The position numbers were made by a program, and so were the translations under genes. Of a stretch of 64,000 bases of DNA, positions 8,959 to 19,694 are shown one piece after another. The DNA lies in NCBI RefSeq assembly GCF_011927695.1, contig NZ_JAATJE010000002.1, positions 420,001 through 484,000 of the forward strand, in the 5' to 3' direction. The notes beneath the pieces were generated by a model, which had not been told where the DNA came from, made no database searches, and worked only from the letters and a program-made list of their open reading frames with translations. How positions within the stretch are numbered: the first letter of the stretch is position 1; every line of letters starts with the position of its first letter. The stretch is from Sphingomonas jejuensis. Lineage in GTDB: Bacteria; Pseudomonadota; Alphaproteobacteria; Sphingomonadales; Sphingomonadaceae.

Positions 8959-10499
8959 TCAAGGGCGATGGCGTCGCCACCCCGCAGCCGGATGCGGAGC
9001 GCGAAGGAGAGGACATCGCAACGCTGGCCAAGGGCGGCCGAACGAACGTGTTCGGGTTCGTCCTCCGGCTGACCGCGCGGCTGCCGTTCCTGTTCATCGC
9101 GGGCCGCATCTATGGCGCGGAAACGGTTGGTCGGTTCGCCTTCGCCGTGCTGATCGTCGAGCTGGCGGCGCTGGTCGCAACGCTGGGCCTGAAGCGCGGA
9201 CTGGCGCAGGCGCTGGCGAAAACGGACCGTTCGCACTCGCACGTCGTGTGGGACGGCATGGCGGTCGCCTTCCTGGCATCGGCCGCCGCCACCGCGCTGC
9301 TCTTCGCCTTTCCGCAGATCATGTACCCGAACAGCGAGATCTACGGCCTCGAGCGGCTGTTGCCGCTGGTGGTGTTCGCGATCGCGTGGTCCGACATCTC
9401 GCTCGCCGCGCTCGCCTATCGCCTGAACGTCAAGGCGACCGTGTGGGCGCGGGCGGTGGTGGAGCCCTGGACGATCAGCGTGGCGGCGCTGGCGCTGTCG
9501 TTCGTGTCGACACGCGACGGCCTGATCATCTCCTATGTTCTCTCGATGATCGCGGCGCTGACGGCATCGCTGGTGCCGTTCATCCGCAGCTACGGCATTC
9601 CCTATGGCTGGAAGCCGCATGTCGCGCCGATTATCCAGCTGACGCGCGCCAACGTCCCGCTTGCCGGCGCGGACGCGCTGGAATGGGCGTCGCGCAACGT
9701 CGACAGGTTCATCCTCGGCCTGTTTTTCGGCCCGGCGATCGTCGGCGTCTACTACATGGCGCAGCAGGTGGCATCGCTGCCGCAACGGCTGAAAACCAGC
9801 TTCGACCCCATCCTTGGGCCGGTGGTGACGCAAAGCCTGGCCGAAGGCGACCGCGCGGCGGTGGCGCGGCAGGTGCGGCAGGTCGCCTACTGGATCATGA
9901 CGGCACAGCTGCTGCTGGCCCTGATGGGATCGGTCCCGGGCGAGGCGGTGATGGGCGTGATCGGCCCCGCCTTCGTTTCCGGCACGGCCGCCCTCGCCTT
10001 CCTGTTGTTTGCGGAGGTGTTCGCGTCGCAGGGTGCGGTGTCGGAAAGCGCGCTCGTCTACATGGCGCGGCACCGCAACCTGATGATCTCCTCGACGATG
10101 CTGGGGATCCAGGTGGTGATGAGCATCGGTCTTATCCTGCTCGCCCGGCGGCTGGGCCTGCCGGAGACCTACGCCGCCGCCGGCCCCGCGCTCGCGCTCG
10201 CCATCACCGTCGGGATCGCGTCCTTCACCAAGGCCGCGCTGTTGAAGCACCTGACGCAGACGCCCGTCTGGGGCTTTCGCTGGGCGCTGGTCGCCGCCGG
10301 CGTGATCGCCGCCGGTGTCGGCACCTTGTTCACGCGCCTGCCCGAATGGGCCGAGCTGAGCTTCGGCCTGCCTGCGATCGTCGCCACCTATGCGGTGGTG
10401 ATCTGGCGCTACGGCCTGACCGACGACGATCGGGCGCTGTTCCGCAAATCCGGCGCCCAGCCGGCGCCGATCAGTGGCGGAAGTGCCGCTGCCCGGTGA
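8955..10499 (+). CDS. Lipopolysaccharide/polysaccharide flippase-like membrane protein
   Basis: A 514-residue polytopic membrane protein with about 12-14 hydrophobic segments, resembling the MVF/Wzx polysaccharide-transporter family (an early '[13 protein letters not shown]' and '[13 protein letters not shown]' in the middle). It probably flips a lipid-linked glycan across the inner membrane. The start is a TTG overlapping the polA stop (TTGA), with no good in-frame ATG before the first membrane segment, so it seems translationally coupled to polA. There are no glycosyltransferases alongside. Its 3' end overlaps the convergent purH by 29 bases. Confidence 0.82.
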   Translation: MIKGDGVATPQPDAEREGEDIATLAKGGRTNVFGFVLRLTARLPFLFIAGRIYGAETVGRFAFAVLIVELAALVATLGLKRGLAQALAKTDRSHSHVVWDGMAVAFLASAAATALLFAFPQIMYPNSEIYGLERLLPLVVFAIAWSDISLAALAYRLNVKATVWARAVVEPWTISVAALALSFVSTRDGLIISYVLSMIAALTASLVPFIRSYGIPYGWKPHVAPIIQLTRANVPLAGADALEWASRNVDRFILGLFFGPAIVGVYYMAQQVASLPQRLKTSFDPILGPVVTQSLAEGDRAAVARQVRQVAYWIMTAQLLLALMGSVPGEAVMGVIGPAFVSGTAALAFLLFAEVFASQGAVSESALVYMARHRNLMISSTMLGIQVVMSIGLILLARRLGLPETYAAAGPALALAITVGIASFTKAALLKHLTQTPVWGFRWALVAAGVIAAGVGTLFTRLPEWAELSFGLPAIVATYAVVIWRYGLTDDDRALFRKSGAQPAPISGGSAAAR

Positions 10500-12060
10500 A
10501 GACCATGGCGAGGCCCGCCTCGTCCGCCGCCGCGATCACCTCATCATCCCGGATCGAGCCGCCCGGCTGGATGACGCTGGTCGCGCCGGCCTCGACCGCC
10601 GCCAGCAGCCCGTCCGCGAACGGGAAGAACGCGTCCGACGCAACCGCGGACCCGATCGTGCGCGGCCGGTCCCAGCCCGCCTTCTCGGCCGCATCCTTCG
10701 CCTTCCACGCAGCAATGCGCGCCGACTCCAGCCGGTTCATCTGGCCGGCGCCGATCCCGGCGGTGGCGCCGTCCTTGGCGTAGACGATCGCGTTTGACTT
10801 CACGTGCTTGGCGACCGTCCAGGCGAACAGCAGGTCGCGCATCTCATCGGCGGACGGCGCGCGCTTCGTGACGAGCTTGAGCTCGCCTTCCGTCACGCGG
10901 CCGAAATCGCGGCTTTGCACGAGATAGCCGCCGGCGATCGACCGCACCTGCACGCCGCGGCGCGCGGGATCGGCGATCTCGCCGGTCAGCAGCAGGCGCA
11001 GATTCTTCTTGGCGGCGAACGCCGCCAGGGCATCGTCGTCGGCATCCGGCGCCACCACCACCTCTGCGAACAGCTGGGTGATCGCCTGCGCGGTGACGCC
11101 GTCGAGCGGGCGATTGACCGCGATGATGCCGCCAAAGGCCGACACGCTGTCGCAGGCGCGCGCGGCCTCATAAGCGTCCAGCAACGTCGATGCGGTGGCG
11201 ACCCCGCACGGATTTGCATGCTTCACGATCACGGCCGTGGAGTCGGCGTCGCGGAACTCCGACAGGAGCTCCAGCGCCGCGTCGGCGTCGTTGTAGTTGT
11301 TGTAGCTCAGCGCCTTGCCGCCGACCTGGCGGGCATGGGCGACGCTGCCGCGCCCGCCGCCCGATGGCAGGTAGAGCGCGGCCATCTGATGGGGATTCTC
11401 TCCGTAGCGCAACTCGCCGGCCTTCTCGGCCGACAGGAGCAGCCGCTGCGGCAGCCGCTCGCCCTGGTCGACATGCGCGAACCAGCGGGCGATCGCCGCG
11501 TCATAGGCTGCCGTCGCGGCAAAGGCCTTCGCGGCCAGCCGCTTGCGCAGGACAAGATCCGTGCTGCCGCCGGTCGCGTCGAGCGCGTCGACCAACGCCT
11601 GGTAGTCGGCCGGATCGGTCACGATGGCGACATAGGCGTGGTTCTTGGCGGCCGATCGCACCATCGACGGACCGCCGATGTCGATGTTCTCGATCACCGT
11701 GTCGCGATCGGCGCCCTTCGCCACCGTCGCCTCGAATGGATAAAGGTTCACCACCACCAGATCGATCATGCCGATGCCGTGCGCGGCGGCGGCGGCGGCG
11801 TGGGCGGCATCGTCGCGAACGGCCAGCAGCCCGCCATGGACGACCGGGTGCAGCGTCTTCACGCGCCCGTCCATCATCTCGGGAAAGCCGGTGAGATCGG
11901 AGATGTCGCGCACGTCGAGCCCGGCGTCGCGCAGCGCAGCGGCGGTGCCGCCGGTGGAAACAAGCTCGACCCCGTGGCGGGCAAGCGCCCGGCCGAGATC
12001 GACGATCCCGGTCTTGTCGGAAACGGACAGGAGGGCGCGGCGGATGGGCAGATCGGTCAT
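10471..12060 (-). CDS. purH: Bifunctional AICAR transformylase / IMP cyclohydrolase
   Basis: Catalyses the last two steps of IMP synthesis. The 529-residue protein has the N-terminal MGS-like cyclohydrolase domain ([20 protein letters not shown]) and the C-terminal transformylase domain with the KHANPCG active-site motif and the 'SDAFFPF.DG' signature near the end. Length is standard. It is the last gene of a minus-strand run rsmB-rpe-heparinase-purH, separated from the heparinase-like gene by 37 bases. Confidence 0.97.
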   Translation of the reverse strand: MTDLPIRRALLSVSDKTGIVDLGRALARHGVELVSTGGTAAALRDAGLDVRDISDLTGFPEMMDGRVKTLHPVVHGGLLAVRDDAAHAAAAAAHGIGMIDLVVVNLYPFEATVAKGADRDTVIENIDIGGPSMVRSAAKNHAYVAIVTDPADYQALVDALDATGGSTDLVLRKRLAAKAFAATAAYDAAIARWFAHVDQGERLPQRLLLSAEKAGELRYGENPHQMAALYLPSGGGRGSVAHARQVGGKALSYNNYNDADAALELLSEFRDADSTAVIVKHANPCGVATASTLLDAYEAARACDSVSAFGGIIAVNRPLDGVTAQAITQLFAEVVVAPDADDDALAAFAAKKNLRLLLTGEIADPARRGVQVRSIAGGYLVQSRDFGRVTEGELKLVTKRAPSADEMRDLLFAWTVAKHVKSNAIVYAKDGATAGIGAGQMNRLESARIAAWKAKDAAEKAGWDRPRTIGSAVASDAFFPFADGLLAAVEAGATSVIQPGGSIRDDEVIAAADEAGLAMVFTGQRHFRH

Positions 12061-12097
12061 GCCGGCCCGTTAGCCGAAGCGCCCGCGCTGTTGAACC

Positions 12098-13825
12098 CTA
12101 TCCGCTGCGCTTCAGCAGCCAGGAGACATTTGTGCCGCCGGCCGGGCTCTCGCCCGTCGCCACCAGCTGGGTGGTGCCCGCCGGGTGCCCCTCGCCATCG
12201 ATCCAGATGCTTTCTTCCAGCGACAGGACGGCGCCGCGCAGGCGGAACTGCCAGAGCGGCCCGCCGGCGACGCGCAGCAGCGCCCCCATGCCGTCGGCGG
12301 TGGGCGTTGCCTCCACGTCCGCGCCGAGATGGAAACGGATGGCAAAGGCGGCCGGCTTGCCACGCCCGCGCTTGGCGGCGGGAAGCAGCATGTCCTCACC
12401 CGCAAGCTCGCGCCCGTCACTCGACAAACGCAGGATGCGGCGATGGATGAGGCCGTGGCGGCGTGCATAGCCGTCATGGCTCGCCTCCAGCCGGCTCGTT
12501 CCTTCGCTTTCCTGCCGGTCGACCTCGACCTCCACCACGCCGCGGCCGAGCGCGCCGTCGCCGTGGATGGCGGTGGAGTTGGTATCGGCCAGGACCAGCG
12601 TCGAATGCGCGGCGGTGGTGCGAAGCGCGGCGGCGAGATCGTCGGGCAGGGTCAGCCCGGCGAGGCCGCCGCCCCCGCACGACACGATGATGCGGTCCGG
12701 CCCGTCCGACATCTCGAAGGCAAGGGTGGAGGCGCAGCCTCCTTCGCACAGCCGGGCGACCGGCGGCGGGGCGGCATCCACGGTGATGACGGTCGCGCCG
12801 CCCGCCAGCCGCTGGAAACCCCATTCCCTGGCCTGGCGGAGCGGCCGGGCGCGCACGCCGCTCGCTTCCACCACCTGCCGCACGCGCACGGCGGGGACGG
12901 GCAGCCCGCCCTGCCAGCTGGCAAGGCCGCCGTCGCCGTGGCACACGCCGAGCAGCGCCGGCACCGCGCGGGCAAGCGTCGCCTTCAGCGCGGGCGCCGG
13001 CTCCATGCGGACCGCATCATAGCAGGCGTCCAGCGTCGCCAGCAGGGCGACACCATCCAGCAGCCCGCCCGGGTTGCGGCACACGGCGCCGCCATCTCCC
13101 GTGAAGGCACCGGCGAGCGCGCGCTCGAGCCCTTCCTCGCCGAACTGGCGGCGGCGCTCCCCGCCCGGCAGCAGAAGCCCGGCCGCGACCACGCCCGACC
13201 AGGCAGCGACCCGCGCCATGCCGATCGGCGCACGATCGGCGCCGCGATCGAGATGACGGGCGCCGCGCGCAAAGGTGTTCAGGACCGCCGACCGGTACAC
13301 CAGATCGGACGACGACAGGATGAGCGGCGCATGCGCCGCCCACATCAGGATGCGGCGCCCCCACAGGTCGTAGCGCCAGGCGAGGCCGGACACGTCCTCG
13401 GCATGCTGCGCCAGCCAGCGGCGCATGATGCCCTCAGCGATGGGCGCGCCGTCCTGCCGGGTCGCGGCGGTCGACAGGTCGCGTAGCCAGCCGAAGCCGT
13501 GGAGATGTTCGGCAAGCGCGCGGGGCACGGCGAGCTGCGCGAAATCGAGATCGGCCACCGGCACGCTGACGCCGCCGAAGCTCAGCTCGCCGGCAAGCAG
13601 CGCCTGGCCCGCATGGCGATCGCCCATCACCGGATCGCGCGGCGCCGCGAGCAGCTTCAGTGGAAAGCGGCCACGCAGGCGAAAGCTGTGGAGCGGCGTG
13701 CGCCAGGTCAGCCGGTTGAAGCCGTTGGCGATCCGCTCGAGCAGACCGCCCGAACCCTCGCCCTCGACCCGGATCAGCCGCTTGCCTTGCTCGATCCCGT
13801 CGTCGCTCGGCTGCGGTGCGCTCAT
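12098..13825 (-). CDS. Heparinase II/III family protein
   Basis: A 575-residue protein with an N-terminal alpha/alpha-toroid-like half ([32 protein letters not shown]) and a C-terminal beta-sandwich half rich in short strands ([19 protein letters not shown]). This is the layout of heparinase II/III polysaccharide lyases. There is no clear signal peptide, so it is probably cytoplasmic or envelope-facing by another route. The family is common beside purH in sphingomonads and related bacteria, but its substrate is unknown. The start overlaps the rpe stop by four bases (ATGA), so it is coupled to rpe. Confidence 0.82.
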   Translation of the reverse strand: MSAPQPSDDGIEQGKRLIRVEGEGSGGLLERIANGFNRLTWRTPLHSFRLRGRFPLKLLAAPRDPVMGDRHAGQALLAGELSFGGVSVPVADLDFAQLAVPRALAEHLHGFGWLRDLSTAATRQDGAPIAEGIMRRWLAQHAEDVSGLAWRYDLWGRRILMWAAHAPLILSSSDLVYRSAVLNTFARGARHLDRGADRAPIGMARVAAWSGVVAAGLLLPGGERRRQFGEEGLERALAGAFTGDGGAVCRNPGGLLDGVALLATLDACYDAVRMEPAPALKATLARAVPALLGVCHGDGGLASWQGGLPVPAVRVRQVVEASGVRARPLRQAREWGFQRLAGGATVITVDAAPPPVARLCEGGCASTLAFEMSDGPDRIIVSCGGGGLAGLTLPDDLAAALRTTAAHSTLVLADTNSTAIHGDGALGRGVVEVEVDRQESEGTSRLEASHDGYARRHGLIHRRILRLSSDGRELAGEDMLLPAAKRGRGKPAAFAIRFHLGADVEATPTADGMGALLRVAGGPLWQFRLRGAVLSLEESIWIDGEGHPAGTTQLVATGESPAGGTNVSWLLKRSG

Positions 13826-14484
13826 CGCCCGGCCAGCCCGCGGATGTTGGCGGCGTAGGCGTCGGCCCCGCCGCGAAAGGCGGCGGTCCCGGCCACCAGC
13901 ACGTCCGCACCCGCCGCGATCGAGCGGGGCGCGGTGTCGGCGGTGATGCCGCCATCGACCTGCAGCCGGATCGGCTTGCCGAGCTTGTCGATGCTTTTCC
14001 TGATCGCCTCGATCTTGCGAAGCTGGCTGTCGATGAAGCTCTGGCCGCCGAAACCGGGATTGACGCTCATCACCAGGACGAGGTCGATCTCCTCCAGCAC
14101 ATAATCCAGCATCTTGGCGGGCGTGGCGGGGTTGAGCGACACGCCTGCCTGCTTGCCCAAGGCCTTGATGCGCTGGATCGTGCGGTGAAGATGCGGGCCG
14201 GCTTCCGGATGGACGGTCAGGATGTCCGCGCCCGCATCCGCAAAGGCGTCAAGGAACCCGTCGACCGGCGAGATCATCAGGTGGACGTCGAGCGGCTTGG
14301 CCGTTTGGGGCCGAAGCGCCTTCACGACAGCGGGTCCGATCGTGATGTTGGGCACGAAGTGCCCGTCCATCACGTCGACATGGATCCAGTCGGCGCCGGC
14401 GGCGTCCATCGCGCGCACCTCCTGCCCCAATGCGGCGAAGTCGGCCGACAGGATCGACGGTGCGATGAGAACGGGCCCGGTCAT
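13822..14484 (-). CDS. rpe: Ribulose-phosphate 3-epimerase
   Basis: Interconverts ribulose-5-P and xylulose-5-P in the pentose phosphate pathway. It has the (beta/alpha)8 barrel signatures [21 protein letters not shown] (metal-binding His/Asp), [11 protein letters not shown] and QVDGGI. 220 residues from the ATG giving MTGPVLIAP; an upstream in-frame Met adds 13 residues that are not family-like. It follows rsmB by 13 bases and overlaps the heparinase-like gene. Confidence 0.96.
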   Translation of the reverse strand: MTGPVLIAPSILSADFAALGQEVRAMDAAGADWIHVDVMDGHFVPNITIGPAVVKALRPQTAKPLDVHLMISPVDGFLDAFADAGADILTVHPEAGPHLHRTIQRIKALGKQAGVSLNPATPAKMLDYVLEEIDLVLVMSVNPGFGGQSFIDSQLRKIEAIRKSIDKLGKPIRLQVDGGITADTAPRSIAAGADVLVAGTAAFRGGADAYAANIRGLAGR

Positions 14485-14497
14485 TGGGGGCCAAGCT

Positions 14498-15778
14498 CTA
14501 GTGGCCCGACTCGGCACCCGCAAGCGGCCGGCGCCGAAGCCTGGCGATGAAGAAGCCGTCGAGCCCGCCCTGATCGGCGATCATCCCGGGAAGCGTGCGG
14601 ACCCAGCCTTCGCCGGCAACCGGAACACCGGCCGGAAGCTCCCCGGACGCGGGCGGATGGACGGCATAGTCCGGGCGGGACGCGACAAAGGCGCGGATCT
14701 GGTCCTCCCCTTCCTCCGGCTCCATCGAGCAGGTGGCGTAGACGAGCGTCCCGCCGGGCCGGACCCAGTCGGCCGCGCGCGCCAGCATCGCCGCTTGGCC
14801 CGCGGCCAGATCGGCGATCGCGCGCGGCTGGACACGGTGGAGCACGTCCGGATGGCGCCGGAACACGCCGGTTGCGCTGCACGGCGCATCCAGGAGCACG
14901 GCGGCAGCCGGTTCGGGCGGGTTCCAGCGGAGGATGTCGGCCTCGACCAGGTCGGCCCGCAGGCCGGTGCGCGCCAGATTCTCGCCGAGCCGCTTAAGGC
15001 GCGATGCCGATCCGTCGACCGCCGTCACCCGCCACCCGGCGGCGGCGAGCTGCATGGCCTTGCCACCGGGCGCCGCGCAGAGATCGAGGACATGCTCGCC
15101 CGCGCCTTCGCCGAGCAACCGCGCCGGGATGGAGGCGGCGAGATCCTGAACCCACCAGCCCCCCTGGTCGAAGCCGGGCAGATCGGTGACGGTGCCGGAC
15201 GGCAGGCGCCGGTGGCGGGGGGCGAACGCGACCCCGTCGGGGGCGACGACATCCTCCCGCGCCAGACTGAGGTCCAGCGGCGGCGGAGCCGCGATCGCCA
15301 CTGCGGCAGCCGCCACCACGTCGGGGCCCCACGATCGCCGCCACCGGTCGGCGACGGTCGGCGGCAGCGTCGGATGTGCCGGCAAGGTCACGCCGCGGCG
15401 CATCAGCGTGCCGAAGACGCCATGCACCAGCCGCTTGGGCCCGCCGTCCAGCAGCGGGAGTATTGTGGCGATGGCGGCGTGCGGCGGCGTGCCGAGCACC
15501 AGCGGCTGCACAAGCGCGAGCCGGAGCGCCATGCGCGCCTTTGCGTCGTCAGCCAGCCGGTTGCGGGTCGCGCTGTCGATCAGCGCGTCGAGGTCGGGCA
15601 GTCGGCGCAGCACCTCGCCGGCGATGGCGAGCGCGAGCGCCTGATCCTGGCGATCCGCCACGTCGCGGGTGGCGGCGGACCTGGCCGCGTCGATCGGAAG
15701 GCCGCGCCGCAGCACGGCGTCCAGCAGGCGCAGCGCCGCGCGCCGGGCGGGAAGTCCGGGCGTTCCCGCATCGCTCAT
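14498..15778 (-). CDS. rsmB: RsmB-type 16S rRNA (cytosine-C5) methyltransferase
   Basis: A 426-residue RsmB/Sun-family enzyme. The N-terminal about 140 residues resemble the NusB-like RNA-binding domain ([13 protein letters not shown]). The SAM-binding part has [15 protein letters not shown], and both catalytic cysteines are visible in [15 protein letters not shown] and [10 protein letters not shown]. It is the first gene of the minus-strand group. The spot methylated (m5C967 in E. coli) is inferred from the family only. Confidence 0.9.
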   Translation of the reverse strand: MSDAGTPGLPARRAALRLLDAVLRRGLPIDAARSAATRDVADRQDQALALAIAGEVLRRLPDLDALIDSATRNRLADDAKARMALRLALVQPLVLGTPPHAAIATILPLLDGGPKRLVHGVFGTLMRRGVTLPAHPTLPPTVADRWRRSWGPDVVAAAAVAIAAPPPLDLSLAREDVVAPDGVAFAPRHRRLPSGTVTDLPGFDQGGWWVQDLAASIPARLLGEGAGEHVLDLCAAPGGKAMQLAAAGWRVTAVDGSASRLKRLGENLARTGLRADLVEADILRWNPPEPAAAVLLDAPCSATGVFRRHPDVLHRVQPRAIADLAAGQAAMLARAADWVRPGGTLVYATCSMEPEEGEDQIRAFVASRPDYAVHPPASGELPAGVPVAGEGWVRTLPGMIADQGGLDGFFIARLRRRPLAGAESGH

Positions 15779-15856
15779 CGTGCCATGTCCTGCCCTTGAA
15801 CCCCTTGCACCGCGTCACGACAGTGGTGGCGCAGAGCGCAACCTTTGGAGGCCATC

Positions 15857-16021
15857 ATGTCAGGTCGTCGTCCCGCCCATCTGGATCCGCCCGCCGATCT
15901 GTCGAAAAGCCCGCCGGTGCCGAAGCCGGAGCCGCTGGTCCGGCCGAGCGACGATCCGCTGGGGATGGACCCGGTGCGCTATGGCGATTGGGAGCGCAAG
16001 GGCATCGCGGTCGACTTCTAG
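15857..16021 (+). CDS. DUF1674 / SDHAF4-like succinate dehydrogenase assembly factor
   Basis: A 54-residue protein, below common ORF cut-offs, with a proline-rich N-terminus and the diagnostic C-terminal block RYGDWERKGIAVDF. Family members in mitochondria (SDHAF4) bind the FAD-loaded SdhA subunit and protect it before complex II assembly. The same role in bacteria is inferred. It has a GGAG ribosome-binding site about ten bases before the ATG. It sits between the divergent rsmB and the convergent gpsA, and no sdh gene is nearby. Confidence 0.88.
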   Translation: MSGRRPAHLDPPADLSKSPPVPKPEPLVRPSDDPLGMDPVRYGDWERKGIAVDF

Positions 16022-16029
16022 AGCGGTCA

Positions 16030-17001
16030 TCATGCTTCCGCCCGAAGCGGGCGGGACAACAGCGTGCGGATGACATCGGCGGCCTGCGCGCCGGCCAGGA
16101 GGTCGCAGACCGCCGCGGTCACTGGCATGTCGATGCCGGCCTCATCGGCCGCCGCCCGCAGAACCGGCGCGGTGAACGCACCCTCCGCAACGGTGCGGCG
16201 GTCGCCCAGCAGCTCGGCCGCCGTCCGCCCTTCGCCGATGCCGAAGCCGAGTGCGAAGTTGCGCGACCGCTGCGACGAGCAGGTGAGCACCAGGTCTCCC
16301 AGCCCGGACAGGCCAGCGATCGTGCTTTCGCGGGCGCCGCGTGCCCGGCCGAAGCGGCTCATTTCGGCAAAGCCGCGCGCGATCAGCGACGCGCGGCCAT
16401 TCTCGCCAAGCCGGGCGCCGGCCACCACGCCGCATGCGATGGCGAGCACGTTCTTCACCGCGCCGCCGATCTCCGCCCCGACGACATCGTCGGACAGGTA
16501 GGGGCGGAAGGTCGGGCGGGCGATGCGCTGCACCAGCCGCTCGCCAAGCGCAGGATCGGCGCAGGCAAGCGTCACCGCAGTGGGCAGGCCGGCGGCGACC
16601 TCGTGCGCGAAGGTGGGTCCGGACAGCACAGCGATAGGGGAGCGCGGCCGGGCGGCCGGTGCGACCTCCGACATCAGCCGCCTTGTGCCAGCCTCGATGC
16701 CCTTGCAGCACAGGATCAGCGGCTGGTCGCCGGCGGGCGCGGTTCGCAGCACCTCGCCCATCGCCTGGGCGGGTGTCACCACCAGCCAGGCCTCCGCCGC
16801 GGCGAGATCGCCGATGCGGCTGGTCGCGCGAACGGACGGCGACAGCGTGATCCCGGGCAGATAGGCGGGGTTGGTCGCGCTGTCGTTGATGGTGTCGGCA
16901 ACCGCGGGATCGCGCGCCCACAGCACCACATCCTCGCCGTTGCTGGCCATCGCCTGCGCCAGGGCAGTGCCCCAGGCGCCGGCGCCGATCACGCCGATCA
17001 T
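16030..17001 (-). CDS. gpsA: Glycerol-3-phosphate dehydrogenase [NAD(P)+]
   Basis: Makes sn-glycerol-3-phosphate for phospholipid synthesis. 323 residues from the ATG giving [15 protein letters not shown], which carries the NAD-binding GxGxxG. It also has the CKGIE segment, the catalytic Lys in [15 protein letters not shown], and the SRNFALG region. An upstream in-frame Met would place 17 residues before the Rossmann motif and is rejected. The start overlaps the tsaD stop by four bases. Confidence 0.96.
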   Translation of the reverse strand: MIGVIGAGAWGTALAQAMASNGEDVVLWARDPAVADTINDSATNPAYLPGITLSPSVRATSRIGDLAAAEAWLVVTPAQAMGEVLRTAPAGDQPLILCCKGIEAGTRRLMSEVAPAARPRSPIAVLSGPTFAHEVAAGLPTAVTLACADPALGERLVQRIARPTFRPYLSDDVVGAEIGGAVKNVLAIACGVVAGARLGENGRASLIARGFAEMSRFGRARGARESTIAGLSGLGDLVLTCSSQRSRNFALGFGIGEGRTAAELLGDRRTVAEGAFTAPVLRAAADEAGIDMPVTAAVCDLLAGAQAADVIRTLLSRPLRAEA

Positions 17002-18032
17002 GCCTTCACTCCCGCGCCGCGGGCGGGTGCCGCTTCCGGATCGAGCGGCCACCGCGCGCGTGCCGGCACGTCCAGATCATCCAGCATGCCGGCGGCAAGA
17101 CGCTCCGCACCCGCCCAGGCGATCATCGCGGCGTTGTCGGTGCAGAGCCACAGCGGCGGTGCCACGAAGGGAAGGGCATGGTCGGTCGCAAGCCGTTCCA
17201 GCGCTTCCCTGATCGCGCCGTTCGCGGCCACGCCCCCGGCGACCACAAGGGCGGTGACCCCGTCACTGGCATCCAGCGCACGGCGTGTGCGATCGACCAG
17301 ACAGTCCACCACCGCCTGCTGGAACGACGCGGCGATGTCGGCCGTGCCGAAGTCGCCCGACTGCGCGGCGCGCGCGACCGCGCTCTTCAGGCCGGCGAAG
17401 GAGAAATGCGGATCGGCCGTCCCGACCAGCGGGCGCGGCAGCGGCACCGCGCGCGGGTCGCCACCCGCCGCGGCACGTTCCACCGCCGGGCCGCCGGGGA
17501 AACCCAGCCCGAGGAGCTTGGCCGTCTTGTCGAACGCTTCGCCGGCGGCATCGTCAATGGTGGTGGCGAGCCGGCGATAGCGGCCGACGCCGTCCACCCG
17601 CAGCAACTGGCAATGGCCGCCGGACACCAGCAGCAGCAGATAGGGGAAGTCCAGCGAGCGGTCGTGGAGACGGACGGACAGCGCATGGCCTTCGAGATGG
17701 TTGACCGCGATCAGCGGCTTGTCCGCCGCCATCGCCAGCGCCTTGCTGGTCACCAGCCCGACCATGACGCCGCCGATCAGCCCCGGCCCCGCCGTCGCGG
17801 CGACCGCATCCACGTCGGCCAGGGCGATGCCGGCATCGGCCAGCGCGGCCCCGACCAGCGGTGCGAGCACCTCGACATGCGCGCGTGCCGCGATCTCCGG
17901 CACCACGCCGCCGAAGGGGCGGTGCTCGCTCTCCTGACCGGCAAGCCTGTGGGCGAGCACGCGGCCATCTCCTGTCACAACCGCAGCGGCGGTTTCGTCG
18001 CAACTCGATTCGATTCCGAGGATCAGCGTCAT
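16998..18032 (-). CDS. tsaD: tRNA N6-threonylcarbamoyladenosine synthase subunit TsaD
   Basis: Transfers threonylcarbamoyl to A37 of ANN-decoding tRNAs. 344 residues beginning [15 protein letters not shown], with the metal-binding HLEGH motif (NHLEGHALS), the [10 protein letters not shown] nucleotide loop and a late [12 protein letters not shown] motif. It is upstream of gpsA in a two-gene operon with an ATGA overlap. An upstream in-frame Met would add 12 residues before the conserved start. hemC is divergent, with 58 bases between the starts. Confidence 0.97.
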   Translation of the reverse strand: MTLILGIESSCDETAAAVVTGDGRVLAHRLAGQESEHRPFGGVVPEIAARAHVEVLAPLVGAALADAGIALADVDAVAATAGPGLIGGVMVGLVTSKALAMAADKPLIAVNHLEGHALSVRLHDRSLDFPYLLLLVSGGHCQLLRVDGVGRYRRLATTIDDAAGEAFDKTAKLLGLGFPGGPAVERAAAGGDPRAVPLPRPLVGTADPHFSFAGLKSAVARAAQSGDFGTADIAASFQQAVVDCLVDRTRRALDASDGVTALVVAGGVAANGAIREALERLATDHALPFVAPPLWLCTDNAAMIAWAGAERLAAGMLDDLDVPARARWPLDPEAAPARGAGVKA

Positions 18033-18090
18033 GCGCCGCGGCTCTAGCGCATTTGTCATGGCACACACATGCCCCTAAGCGACCGCCACG

Positions 18091-19005
18091 ATGGTTGCCC
18101 TTCCCCTTCGGCTCGGCACGCGCGGATCGCCGCTTGCACTCACCCAGGCGCGCATGGTGCGCGCCGCCTTGTGCGCCGCGCATGGCTGGCCGGACGATGC
18201 CGTCATCATCGTCCCCGTGTCGACCAGCGGCGACCGCATCCAGGATCGCGCGCTCGCCGAGGTGGGCGGAAAGGCGCTGTGGACCAAGGAACTCGACCGG
18301 GCGCTGTGCGAGCGGTCGATCGACTTGGCGGTTCACAGCATGAAGGACGTGGAAACGGTCCGCCCGGTTGAGATCGCGATCGCCGCCGTGCTGCCCCGCG
18401 CCGACGTGCGGGACCGGTTGATCGGCGCGCCCTCCTTCGATGCGCTGCGCAAGGGCGCCGTCGTCGGCACCAGCGCGCCGCGCCGCGCCGCCCAGCTGCT
18501 GCGGATGCGGCCCGACTTCCGGATCGTGCTGTTCCGCGGCAACGTCGGGACGCGGCTGGCCAAGCTGGAGGTCGGGGAGGCCGATGCGACGCTGCTGGCG
18601 GCAGCGGGGCTCGAACGGCTAGGGCGCGACGACGTCGGATCGCCGATCCCGGTGGACATGATGCTTCCCGCGCCCGCGCAGGGCGCCGTCGGCGTGGAGG
18701 TGCGCGCGGAGGACGCTGCCGTTCGCGACGCCGTTTCGGCCATAAACCACCACCCGACCCGTCAGGCGGTGCGGACGGAACGTGCGCTGCTCTACGCGCT
18801 TGGCGCCGATTGCCGTTCCCCGGTGGCGGCGCTTGCGACCATGGAGGGTGGCGGCATCCGCCTGCGCGCCGAAATCCTGACCAACGACGGCAGCCTCCAC
18901 CTCGCACGGGAAGCGACCCTGGCCGCTCCGGAGGACGCAGCCTCGCTGGCGGCGGACATGCTGGCCGAGGCACCGGCGCCGCTGCGGTCGCTGTTCGCGG
19001 CATGA
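18091..19005 (+). CDS. hemC: Porphobilinogen deaminase (hydroxymethylbilane synthase)
   Basis: Polymerises four porphobilinogens in haem synthesis. 304 residues. Substrate-binding motifs include RLGTRGSPLAL at the start, DLAVHSMKDV, and TSAPRRAAQLL. The dipyrromethane cofactor is carried on Cys241 (GADCRSP). The intergenic region with tsaD contains a possible promoter on this strand (TTGTCA at 18053, CTAAGC 16 bases later), giving a very short leader. hemD follows with an ATGA overlap. Confidence 0.97.
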   Translation: MVALPLRLGTRGSPLALTQARMVRAALCAAHGWPDDAVIIVPVSTSGDRIQDRALAEVGGKALWTKELDRALCERSIDLAVHSMKDVETVRPVEIAIAAVLPRADVRDRLIGAPSFDALRKGAVVGTSAPRRAAQLLRMRPDFRIVLFRGNVGTRLAKLEVGEADATLLAAAGLERLGRDDVGSPIPVDMMLPAPAQGAVGVEVRAEDAAVRDAVSAINHHPTRQAVRTERALLYALGADCRSPVAALATMEGGGIRLRAEILTNDGSLHLAREATLAAPEDAASLAADMLAEAPAPLRSLFAA

Positions 19006-19676
19006 CCCCGATCCTGGTGCTGCGGCCGCAGCCCGGGGCGGATGCGACGGCCGCGCGCATCCGCGCACGCGGCCTGCCGGTGGTGGTCACCCCCCTGTTC
19101 GCGCGGGTTCCGCTTGCCTGGACCCCGCCCCCGCCCGACGCGGTGGATCACCTGCTCGTCACCAGCGCGGCCGTATTCGACCATGGCGGTGCGGGGCTTG
19201 CCGCTTTCCGTCAGCTGCCGCTGGTGGCGGTGGGCGGCGCGACGGCAGCGGCCGCGCGCGCGGCCGGCTTCACCCATGTCGCCTTTATGGAAGGCGGCGA
19301 CGTGCATGCGGCAGCTGCGCTGCTGGCGCGGCGCGGCGCCCGGCGCGTGCTGCACCTGGCAGGCGCCGACCGGATGGAGGCGGACGTGCCGGACGCAACG
19401 GTGATGCCGATCGCGGTCTATGCGTCGCGCCCGGCCCCGCCCCCCGACAGTTTCACCCGTGCGCTGGTCGGGCCCGCGATCGCACTGGTCCATTCGGCGC
19501 GGGCGGGCGCGCGGCTCGGTGCGCTTGTGACGGACCGCGACCACCTTTCGATCGTCGCGATCAGCGCGGCGGCGGCGCGCGCGGCGGGCGATGGCTGGCG
19601 CGCGGTCTCGGTCGCCGCGGCGCCAACGGACGCGGCAATGGTCGAACAGGCAGCGGCGCTTGTGCACGCGGGTTGA
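19002..19676 (+). CDS. hemD: Uroporphyrinogen-III synthase
   Basis: 224 residues starting MTPILVLRPQPGADATAARI, a typical HemD opening, followed by VTSAAVFDHG, the VGGATAAAARAAGF segment and a C-terminal TDAAMVEQA block. HemD diverges fast, so position directly after hemC (four-base overlap) is a large part of the evidence. It cyclises hydroxymethylbilane to uroporphyrinogen III. Confidence 0.93.
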   Translation: MTPILVLRPQPGADATAARIRARGLPVVVTPLFARVPLAWTPPPPDAVDHLLVTSAAVFDHGGAGLAAFRQLPLVAVGGATAAAARAAGFTHVAFMEGGDVHAAAALLARRGARRVLHLAGADRMEADVPDATVMPIAVYASRPAPPPDSFTRALVGPAIALVHSARAGARLGALVTDRDHLSIVAISAAAARAAGDGWRAVSVAAAPTDAAMVEQAAALVHAG

Positions 19677-19694
19677 GCCTGCGATGAAGCGTGC

